From the NCBI GenBank assembly GCA_905235885.1, contig CAJONM010000042.1:1-5819 (forward strand): 5,819 nt of DNA, read 5' to 3'. The notes below the pieces were generated by a model. The model did no database searches and was not told the origin of the DNA. It was given only the letters and a program-made list of their open reading frames with translations. Numbering within the stretch: position 1 is the stretch's first letter; every line of letters starts with the position of its first letter. Both the position numbers and the translations under genes were made by a program. Positions 1 through 5,819 of this stretch are shown here, one piece after another. The stretch comes from an uncultured Clostridia bacterium. Lineage in GTDB: Bacteria; Bacillota; Clostridia; UBA1381.

Positions 1-15
1 CCGACCTATGGTCGG
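1..15. repeat. Small perfect hairpin at left edge
   Basis: CCGACC at 1-6 and GGTCGG at 10-15 are perfect reverse complements around a 3-nt TAT loop. The arms may continue to the left of the window. No T-run follows (AAACGCACATGGG), so it does not look like an intrinsic terminator for + strand transcription. It could be the 3' half of a larger structure belonging to the upstream gene. The pairing is seen directly; the function is unknown. Confidence 0.45.
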
Positions 16-31
16 AAACGCACATGGGCAT

Positions 32-87
32 AACAAAGTGCTTTATCTTCTCTGCCCGCCGCAGGCGTGCGCCGAAGGCGCTTTGTT
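32..87. repeat. Structured palindromic intergenic element
   Basis: AACAAAGTGC at 32-41 pairs with GCGCTTTGTT at 78-87 as a 10-bp stem with one G-U wobble in RNA. Inside it, CTTC (47-50) pairs with GAAG (74-77), and CGCC (57-60) pairs with GGCG (64-67) around GCA. A competing 5-bp G/C hairpin, GCGCC-GAA-GGCGC, occupies 69-81 and is followed by TTTGTT, which is only weakly terminator-like. The element lies upstream of the promoter at 127-155, so it is probably not part of the leader of the next gene. It may be the 3' end or weak terminator of an upstream transcript, or a copy of an interspersed palindromic repeat. The pairing is visible; the role is inferred. Confidence 0.5.
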
Positions 88-126
88 CAAATGGATCACT
101 CATCCAAATTGATTTCTAATTTTATA

Positions 127-155
127 TTGCCTTTTATTGTAAAATCATTTATAAT
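127..155 (+). promoter_or_regulatory. Sigma-A-type promoter of the DUF5107-TPR gene
   Basis: TTGCCT at 127-132 is the proposed -35 box (4 of 6 match to TTGACA). TATAAT at 150-155 is a perfect -10 box. The spacer is 17 nt and the surroundings are AT-rich, including an A-run inside the spacer. Transcription would start near 162, giving a leader of about 30 nt before the ATG at 194. No operator or riboswitch is visible in that short leader. Confidence 0.7.
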
Positions 156-178
156 ATAGAAAATGATACAAAAACCGC

Positions 179-185
179 AAAGGAG
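179..185 (+). promoter_or_regulatory. Ribosome binding site of the DUF5107-TPR gene
   Basis: AAAGGAG lies 8 nt before the ATG at 194, which is good spacing for a Shine-Dalgarno site, and this fixes the start codon. The stretch from 179 through the start codon closely resembles the one before the MBOAT gene. Confidence 0.85.
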
Positions 186-193
186 CGTTATTT

Positions 194-3100
194 ATGGATA
201 AGGTCATTTTAAGACAGGAAAAGGTTATCATACCCACATACCAGATATCGGAATATGACAAAAACCCTATGTTCCTTGAAAAAAGGGTGTACCAAGGGTC
301 AAGCGGACGCGTTTATCCTCACCCCGTATGTGAGAGTGTCTCGGATGTAAAGACGGACAAGGAGTATAACGCAATTTTTTTGGAAAACGATTACATAGAG
401 GTTATGATCCTGCCGGAGATCGGAGGAAAAATACAGCGTCTTTATGACAAAACCAACGGCTACGATGCCGTATACTACAACGAAGTAGTAAAGCCCGCGC
501 TTGTAGGGCTTGCCGGTCCATGGATATCGGGCGGCATCGAGTTCAACTGGCCGCAGCATCACAGACCGTCCACCTTTGACCCCGTTGACTACACCGTAAA
601 GGAGAATGAGGACGGCTCCGCTACCGTATTTGTCGGTGAAACGGAAAAGATGTTCCACCAAAAAAGCTCCGCGGCGTTTACGCTGTATCCCGACAAGGCA
701 TATCTTGAGATCAAAGGCCGTTTCTATAACCCGACAGACCGCCCCCAGACCTTTCTTTGGTGGGCAAATCCGGCTGTGGCGGTAAACGATCATACACAGT
801 CCGTTTTTCCGCCTGATGTTACGGCGGTTATGGATCATGGCAAACGCGCGGTGTCAAAATTCCCCATAGCAGACGGGGTGTACTATAAATACGACTATGC
901 GCCCGGTACGGATATTTCAAGATATAAAAATATCCCTGTTCCCACATCGTATATGGCATATCATTCCGACTATAATTTTGTCGGTAACTATGATTTTAAA
1001 GAGGATGCCGGACTTTTGCATATCGCCGATCATCACATCTCGCCCGGCAAAAAGCAGTGGACATGGGGCAACGGCGATTTCGGCAGAGCATGGGACAGAA
1101 ACCTTACCGATGAAAACGGGCCGTACATAGAGCTTATGACAGGTATGTTCACCGATAATCAGCCCGACTTTACATATATAAAGCCGTATGAGGAAAAGAC
1201 ATTCCTGCAATACTTTATGCCGTATAAGAAGGTCGGCTCTGTAAAGAACGCATCAACGGAGATAATCATGAGCGTTGTGACCGAAAACAAAATGACAAAG
1301 GTCGTAGTATACGCTCCGGGCAGGATCGAGGATGTTACCGTTACGCTCACATATGCAAATAAGGTGTTGTTTGAAGAAAAGGCAACCGTATCCCCCGTTG
1401 ATATTTTCTCAAAGGAAATCGAATTTACGCCCGACAATGAAGAGGAAATGACGCTTACCGTATCAAAGGACGGCAAGGAGCTGCTCAGCTATACACCGCA
1501 TAAAAACAGTCAATCCATACCCTCACCCGCGGAGGCTATACCGGAGCCTGAAAAGCTCCCGACTACGGAAAAGCTGTTTCTTGCCGCCACGCATCTTGAG
1601 CAGTACAGGCACGCTACATATTCGCCCGAACCGTATTATCTTGAAGGGCTAAAGCGCGACCCGTCCGATATAAGGCTGAATAACGGATACGGAAAATACC
1701 TTTATAATCATGGCAAGGCAGAGGAAAGCATAGAGTATTTCCGTAATGCGATAACATCATCGACATGGAAAAATCCGAATCCGTACGACTGCGAGCCGTA
1801 CTACAATCTCGGAGTATCATTAAAGGCGATAGGCGAGATCGACAAGGCGTATGACGCATTCTACAAGGCGATATGGGACGGAAACCAGCAAAACAGAGGC
1901 TTCTATCAGCTTGCCAACATTGCTGCCGGCAGAGGCGATTACCAGGAAGCTCTCGATCATATTGAAAAGTCGCTCGTTTACGGCGCGCAGAATATGAAGG
2001 CGAGAACTCTGAAAACCGCTTTATTGAGGCTTACGGGCAAATCAGAGCAGGCTGCCGCCTTTGCGCGCCGGACAATTGAGCTTGATCCGCTCGATCATGG
2101 CTCGCGCTATGAGCTCTATCGTCTGACGGGAGATGGGGCGGATGCTTTAACAAGCGTTATGCGCGGTGACAACCATAACTACATTGAGCTTGCTTTGACA
2201 TATATGGCGGCATATCTTTACGATGAAGCCGACAAGGTGCTTGCCATGGCTCCGAACTCAGATGAGCCTATGGTGCATTATTACAGATTTTTCTGTACAG
2301 GCGACCGCGCAGAGTTGGAAGCCGGAGAAAGCGCATCTTCTCTTTACTGCTTCCCCAACAGAACAGATGATATTGCTGTACTTTCAAATGCGTCCGATAA
2401 CGGCGGCAGCTACTCAAAGTATTATCTCGGCTGCCTGTTCTACGATAAAGGCGTATGGGAAAAATCGGTCGCGCTCTGGGAGGCGTGCGCCGACAAGATA
2501 GCTCTGCCTACCGTATACAGAAACCTTTCGCTTGCTTATTATAATAAGCTCGGCGATCCGAAGCGCGCAAGAGCTGCAATGGAAAAAGCCTTTGAAATGG
2601 ACAGAACGGACGCGAGAATATTCTTTGAGCTTGACCAGCTTTACAGAACTTTAAATCTGTCTCTTGAAGAAAGATTTAAGGCAATGGAGGATAATATCGC
2701 AATCATCGACAAGCGCGATGATCTGTATACCGAATACATTACGCTTCTCAATCTCAGACACGAATACGACGATGCGTATAACAGGATAATGAGCCACAAT
2801 TTCCACCCATGGGAGGGCGGTGAAGGCAAGATACCGGCGCAGTACAGAAAAGCTCTTATAAACAAGGCAAAAAGAGAGCCTGAGAGGGCAATAGAATATC
2901 TGGAAGCGGCACTGTCATATCCGGATAATCTCGGTGAAGGCAAGCTGATCGGAAATCTTGACAATGATATATACTATATGCTCGGCGGATTTTACAGAGA
3001 CGAGGAAAAGAAGAAGTGGGCATACAAAATGGCTGCACGCGGCGAGTTCCTGCTTACCTCTGCCATGTATTATAACGATCAGCCGCCGGAGATGACATAC

Positions 3101-3409
3101 TATGCCGCGCTGTCGATGCGTGAGCTTGGCGAGACGGCGGAGGCCGACAGACGCTTTGATATGTTTATCGATTATGCGAAAGAGCATATGGATGATGATG
3201 TCAAAATAGAATATTTCGCGGTATCGCTGCCGGATTTCCTTATCTTTGAAGGTGATCTGAACAAAAATAACAAAGTTCACTGCTATTACATGGCAGCGCT
3301 CGGCTCGCTTGGCAAGGGTGATAAAGCGTCTGCCAAAGCATACGCGCATAAAGGCCTTGAGCTGAACAAGTGCCACGCAGGGCTGCTTGATATTATCGAA
3401 AATCTCTAA
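194..3409 (+). CDS. DUF5107 domain and TPR-repeat protein
   Basis: Complete 1071-residue protein with no signal peptide or membrane segment, so probably cytoplasmic. Residues about 40-345 form the DUF5107 domain, related in fold to galactose-mutarotase-like beta-sandwich sugar enzymes. Visible blocks are W110-ISGGIEFNWPQHHRP-S126, the WWANP block at 189-193, W289-TWGNGDFGRAW-W300 region, and GPYIELMTG at 309-317. The aromatic, His and acidic richness fits a carbohydrate-binding cleft. Residues about 356-436 look like a second small beta-sandwich, followed by a Pro/Glu-rich linker (about 437-460). From about 461 to the end there are TPR-like helical pairs, clearest at about 490-520, 535-568 and 569-601, with more degenerate ones to the C-terminus. 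The length and order match known DUF5107-TPR proteins, whose biochemical activity I cannot state. The start is fixed by AAAGGAG 8 nt upstream. It has its own promoter and no visible terminator before the next gene. A role in glycoside or oligosaccharide processing is inferred from the fold, not shown. Confidence 0.88.
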   Translation: MDKVILRQEKVIIPTYQISEYDKNPMFLEKRVYQGSSGRVYPHPVCESVSDVKTDKEYNAIFLENDYIEVMILPEIGGKIQRLYDKTNGYDAVYYNEVVKPALVGLAGPWISGGIEFNWPQHHRPSTFDPVDYTVKENEDGSATVFVGETEKMFHQKSSAAFTLYPDKAYLEIKGRFYNPTDRPQTFLWWANPAVAVNDHTQSVFPPDVTAVMDHGKRAVSKFPIADGVYYKYDYAPGTDISRYKNIPVPTSYMAYHSDYNFVGNYDFKEDAGLLHIADHHISPGKKQWTWGNGDFGRAWDRNLTDENGPYIELMTGMFTDNQPDFTYIKPYEEKTFLQYFMPYKKVGSVKNASTEIIMSVVTENKMTKVVVYAPGRIEDVTVTLTYANKVLFEEKATVSPVDIFSKEIEFTPDNEEEMTLTVSKDGKELLSYTPHKNSQSIPSPAEAIPEPEKLPTTEKLFLAATHLEQYRHATYSPEPYYLEGLKRDPSDIRLNNGYGKYLYNHGKAEESIEYFRNAITSSTWKNPNPYDCEPYYNLGVSLKAIGEIDKAYDAFYKAIWDGNQQNRGFYQLANIAAGRGDYQEALDHIEKSLVYGAQNMKARTLKTALLRLTGKSEQAAAFARRTIELDPLDHGSRYELYRLTGDGADALTSVMRGDNHNYIELALTYMAAYLYDEADKVLAMAPNSDEPMVHYYRFFCTGDRAELEAGESASSLYCFPNRTDDIAVLSNASDNGGSYSKYYLGCLFYDKGVWEKSVALWEACADKIALPTVYRNLSLAYYNKLGDPKRARAAMEKAFEMDRTDARIFFELDQLYRTLNLSLEERFKAMEDNIAIIDKRDDLYTEYITLLNLRHEYDDAYNRIMSHNFHPWEGGEGKIPAQYRKALINKAKREPERAIEYLEAALSYPDNLGEGKLIGNLDNDIYYMLGGFYRDEEKKKWAYKMAARGEFLLTSAMYYNDQPPEMTYYAALSMRELGETAEADRRFDMFIDYAKEHMDDDVKIEYFAVSLPDFLIFEGDLNKNNKVHCYYMAALGSLGKGDKASAKAYAHKGLELNKCHAGLLDIIENL

Positions 3410-3427
3410 AAAACATCAAAATCTTTA

Positions 3428-3456
3428 TTGACACTTCCGTTATTAAGTAGTATAAT
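3428..3456 (+). promoter_or_regulatory. Consensus sigma-A promoter of the MBOAT-DHHW operon
   Basis: TTGACA at 3428-3433 and TATAAT at 3451-3456 both match the sigma-70/sigma-A consensus exactly, with a 17-nt spacer. Transcription would begin near 3463, leaving a leader of about 30 nt. It begins only 18 nt after the stop codon of the upstream gene and makes the acylation genes a separate transcription unit. No obvious operator palindrome overlaps it. Confidence 0.85.
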
Positions 3457-3477
3457 TGGTAGTGGTTTTCCATACAA

Positions 3478-3484
3478 AGAGGAG
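3478..3484 (+). promoter_or_regulatory. Ribosome binding site of the MBOAT gene
   Basis: AGAGGAG lies 8 nt before the ATG at 3493 and supports that start. An in-frame start further upstream would fall inside the promoter and is unlikely. Confidence 0.85.
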
Positions 3485-3492
3485 CGTGTTTT

Positions 3493-4884
3493 ATGGTTTT
3501 TTCGAGCTTGATATTTTTATGTGTATTCTTCCCGGCGGTGCTGCTGCTTTACACACCGTCGCGAAGCATAAGATATAAAAATATAGTTCTTACGGCAGCG
3601 TCACTTGTATTTTACGCGTGGGGCGAGCCTTCCTTTGTCGTGCTTTTGATAGCCGCGTCACTGATAAACTATCTCCTCGCGCTGTGTATCGACAAGGCAA
3701 ATGCACCGTCGGCAAGAAAGCTCTTTCTTGCTCTTGCGGTAACATTCGACATACTTATGATAGGCGTATTCAAGTACGCCGCATTCACGGTCGGGAGCGT
3801 CAATTCACTTTTCAGACTCTCCCTGCCTCTTCCGCAGATAGGACTGCCGCTCGGAATATCGTTCTACACATTCCAGATACTGACATATGTTATAGATGTA
3901 TATAAAAGGCAGACACCCGTTCAGAGATCGTATCTGAAGTTTCTGACTTTCGTTTCCATGTTCCCTCAGCTTATCGCCGGACCAATCGTGCGATATTCTG
4001 AGGTGGCGGCAGATCTGAGTGAAAGACGCGTTCATGTATCAGATTTTGCCGACGGCGCGACGCAGTTTGTACTCGGTCTGGGTAAAAAGGTGCTGATTGC
4101 CAATTTTGCCGGTGATGCAAAGGATATGCTTTTTGCCGCGTCGACAACGCCTACCGTATTGTCCTCATGGCTTGGAATTATATTTTATTCGTTCCAGCTC
4201 TATTTTGATTTTTCAGGATATTCCGATATGGCGATAGGCATGGGCAAGATGCTCGGCTTTAAATTTCCTCAAAACTTCAATTATCCGTATATATCCCGTT
4301 CTGTAACAGAATTCTGGCGGCGTTGGCATATGACGCTCGGCAGTTTTTTCCGCGATTATGTCTACATTCCGCTCGGCGGCAACCGCTGCAGAAAATCGCG
4401 TTGGCAGTTTAACACCATGGTCGTATGGATGCTTACCGGTCTCTGGCACGGAGCGTCTTGGAACTTCGTTATATGGGGATTGTATTACGGAGTGCTTCTC
4501 CTTATTGAAAAGCTGTTCTTTTCAAAGCTTTCCAAACTACCGATCATTTCAAATGTCATAACGCTTTTCCTCGTTGTCATCGGCTGGAGTATATTCTATT
4601 TCACCGATTTCGGCGAGCTTACGACATTCTTCTGCCGACTGATAGGCAAAGACTGCGCGCTGTATGATATAACGACCGTTTCGGTATTTTTCTCGAATAT
4701 ATTCCTGCTTGCCGCGTGCGTGCTGATCTCAACGCCGCTGCCGTATGCGATATATAAAAAGCTTATATCGATTAAATTTATAGGTATGATAATAGAGGGA
4801 GCGGTGATGGCTGCGATATTCGTTGCGTGTATCGCAACGCTTACGGGCGCCACATCCAATCCATTCTTGTATTTCAGATTTTAG
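3493..4884 (+). CDS. MBOAT family membrane O-acyltransferase (AlgI/DltB-like)
   Basis: Complete 463-residue polytopic membrane protein, a usual length for bacterial MBOAT enzymes (about 460-500). Hydrophobic segments begin at once (about 3-21, 31-43, 47-66, 77-97) and recur to the C-terminus, with roughly ten spans by eye. Family blocks appear in order: GISFYTFQ at 121-128 followed by TYVIDVYK to 138; PQLIAGPIVRY at 158-168; FQLYFDFSGYSDMAIG from 234; EFWRRWHMTL ending at 282 with H279; FRDYVYIPLGGNR at 286-298; and GLWHGASWNF from 316 with H319, the invariant His considered catalytic in this family. The C-terminal FLYFRF is also typical. Known relatives transfer acetyl (AlgI, alginate) or D-alanyl (DltB, teichoic acid) groups across the membrane. 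No DltA, DltC or DltD gene is seen here and the partner is a DHHW protein, so acetylation of a polysaccharide is the better guess. The acceptor is unknown. It is the first gene of an operon with the DHHW gene 11 nt downstream. Confidence 0.95.
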   Translation: MVFSSLIFLCVFFPAVLLLYTPSRSIRYKNIVLTAASLVFYAWGEPSFVVLLIAASLINYLLALCIDKANAPSARKLFLALAVTFDILMIGVFKYAAFTVGSVNSLFRLSLPLPQIGLPLGISFYTFQILTYVIDVYKRQTPVQRSYLKFLTFVSMFPQLIAGPIVRYSEVAADLSERRVHVSDFADGATQFVLGLGKKVLIANFAGDAKDMLFAASTTPTVLSSWLGIIFYSFQLYFDFSGYSDMAIGMGKMLGFKFPQNFNYPYISRSVTEFWRRWHMTLGSFFRDYVYIPLGGNRCRKSRWQFNTMVVWMLTGLWHGASWNFVIWGLYYGVLLLIEKLFFSKLSKLPIISNVITLFLVVIGWSIFYFTDFGELTTFFCRLIGKDCALYDITTVSVFFSNIFLLAACVLISTPLPYAIYKKLISIKFIGMIIEGAVMAAIFVACIATLTGATSNPFLYFRF

Positions 4885-4893
4885 GGGGTGGAG
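4884..4893 (+). promoter_or_regulatory. Ribosome binding site of the DHHW gene
   Basis: GGGGGTGGAG starts at the last base of the MBOAT stop codon and ends 2 nt before the ATG at 4896. The GGGGG part lies 7 nt from the ATG, at normal Shine-Dalgarno spacing. Its overlap with the stop codon suggests coupled translation of the two genes and supports the 4896 start. Confidence 0.7.
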
Positions 4894-4895
4894 AT

Positions 4896-5819
4896 ATGCG
4901 AAAATATTTTGTATCCGCTGTGTTCATCGCCCTGCTTGCGTTTTCGGTTTTCCTGTTTGTCGGTCGGGCGGATATTGACAGTATTTTAAAGGAAAACAGA
5001 GAGCCTGCCGCAATTCCCGCATTATCTCCCGAAAGTGTTCTAAACGGAACATTCGAGGATGGTTTCGGCGAGTATGTCAATGACAATACGGCATATCGCG
5101 GAAAGCTCATGGCTCTTGCAAACAAGATCGGCGCTTTTTACGGATACACGCCCGAGGGATTGGGGCAGATCATTTCGACCACATCCGATATCGGAACGGG
5201 AGAAGCTCAAAATTCGCGGCTTGTCATATATGATAACAGCATAATGGAGGTGTTTGACGCATCTCCCGAAACGGAGACGAAATATGCCGATACGCTCAAC
5301 AGCATCCGCAAATCGATCCCAAAGAATATCGATATGTATTCCATGCTCGTCCCTACCCGTCTTGAATTTTGCGATCCGCTGTATTCATCCGTTCAGGACA
5401 GCCAGAAGGAAGCTATAGATCTTGTGTATTCAAGACTTGACGATACCATAACCACCGTCGATGTATACAGCCGTCTTTTTAACGCCTTCCCTACGGAGGA
5501 TAATCTTTATTTTATGACCGATCACCATTGGACGGCAGACGGAGCGTATTACGGCTATGAGTCATTCTCATTTGCCGGCGGTAAAGCTCCTAAATCAAAA
5601 AATATATATGAATATAAGAAAAACGGCACATTTTTAGGCTCGCTGTATCTTAAAGCAAAATCCGCGCTGCGTCATCAGCCTGAGGATGCCTGCTATTATT
5701 ACGATACCGCTTCGGGCGGCAATATCAGCATAAAAATGCGCGCGGAGGACGGCGTTACCGAATACGGTATCGGCGCACCCGTTTTCCAAACGAGTCATCA
5801 CGACTACGGCGTATTCTTC
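4896..5819 (+). CDS. DHHW family protein, AlgJ/AlgX-like (3' end beyond window)
   Basis: Open frame from ATG 4896 to the window edge, 308 codons with no stop, so the C-terminus is missing. It begins with MRKYF and a hydrophobic segment at about 5-22, a signal anchor that would leave the rest outside the membrane. Residues about 50-68 (N50-GTFEDGFGEYVNDNTAYR) match the conserved N-terminal region of DHHW proteins. T208-D209-H210-H211-W212 is the family signature. In AlgX and AlgJ the equivalent D-x-H-W supplies the Asp and His of an SGNH-type catalytic triad whose Ser comes later in the chain because the fold is circularly permuted. That Ser would lie past the right edge and cannot be checked. 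The last residues, SHHDYGVFF, fit the block that precedes it in relatives. Expected role: extracytoplasmic acetyl transfer or esterase step on a surface glycan, with the MBOAT protein encoded 11 nt upstream. Family call is strong; activity and substrate are inferred. Confidence 0.9.
   Translation, partial: MRKYFVSAVFIALLAFSVFLFVGRADIDSILKENREPAAIPALSPESVLNGTFEDGFGEYVNDNTAYRGKLMALANKIGAFYGYTPEGLGQIISTTSDIGTGEAQNSRLVIYDNSIMEVFDASPETETKYADTLNSIRKSIPKNIDMYSMLVPTRLEFCDPLYSSVQDSQKEAIDLVYSRLDDTITTVDVYSRLFNAFPTEDNLYFMTDHHWTADGAYYGYESFSFAGGKAPKSKNIYEYKKNGTFLGSLYLKAKSALRHQPEDACYYYDTASGGNISIKMRAEDGVTEYGIGAPVFQTSHHDYGVFF

Noticed and set aside
69..87. Intrinsic terminator from the GCGCC-GAA-GGCGC hairpin followed by TTTGTT
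   Set aside because: The T-tract is short and broken by G, so it was not called as a terminator. It is kept only as an alternative reading of the structured element.
1..119. Possible C-terminal ends of an upstream + strand protein (stops at 31-33 in frame 1, 107-109 in frame 2, 117-119 in frame 3)
   Set aside because: All three frames read low-complexity Arg/Ala/Pro-rich or short peptide and cross the palindromic element in frames 2 and 3. Nothing recognisable supports any of them.
299..838. Minus-strand open frame of 179 codons inside the DUF5107 region
   Set aside because: It lies wholly inside a well-supported + strand gene, has no convincing domain and no clear ribosome binding site context. 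It is a shadow of the real frame.
2915..3376. Minus-strand open frame of 153 codons opposite the TPR region
   Set aside because: It is antisense to TPR coding sequence and its composition looks like a reverse complement of helical-repeat codons. No family features were seen.
3493..4884. Assignment of the MBOAT gene as dltB
   Set aside because: No dltA, dltC or dltD neighbours are present, and the partner is a DHHW protein with an AlgJ/AlgX-like D-x-H-W motif. A specific symbol would be unsupported.

Overview
The window looks like chromosomal DNA from a Gram-positive anaerobe, most likely a gut or rumen member of the Clostridia (Oscillospirales or Lachnospirales). The reasons are purine-rich Shine-Dalgarno sites before every gene, sigma-A-type promoters with 17-nt spacers, roughly balanced base composition by eye, and a DUF5107-TPR protein and an MBOAT/DHHW pair of the types common in that group. 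This placement is an inference; no rRNA or other marker gene is present.

Layout, all on the + strand. Bases 1-193 are intergenic: a small perfect hairpin at the left edge, a larger structured palindromic element at 32-87, then an AT-rich promoter and ribosome binding site. Bases 194-3409 encode a 1071-residue cytoplasmic protein with an N-terminal DUF5107 domain (a carbohydrate-enzyme-like beta-sandwich family) followed by about 600 residues of TPR-type helical repeats. Bases 3410-3492 are a short spacer with a consensus sigma-A promoter (TTGACA, 17 nt, TATAAT). Bases 3493-4884 encode a 463-residue MBOAT-family membrane O-acyltransferase of the AlgI/DltB type. After 11 nt, a DHHW-family protein (AlgJ/AlgX-like, circularly permuted SGNH fold, membrane-anchored) starts at 4896 and runs off the right edge.

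The last two genes form a clear functional unit. The MBOAT protein would move acyl groups, probably acetyl, across the membrane. The anchored DHHW protein would be the extracytoplasmic partner that places them on, or removes them from, an exopolysaccharide or wall glycan. The acceptor cannot be told from this window. The DUF5107-TPR gene has its own promoter and probably belongs to sugar or glycan metabolism. Its link to the acylation pair is only adjacency, though no terminator is visible between them and read-through is possible.

No tRNA, rRNA, CRISPR array, insertion sequence or phage gene was seen. The most unusual non-coding items are the structured element at 32-87 and the nearly identical promoter-to-start layout of the first two genes.
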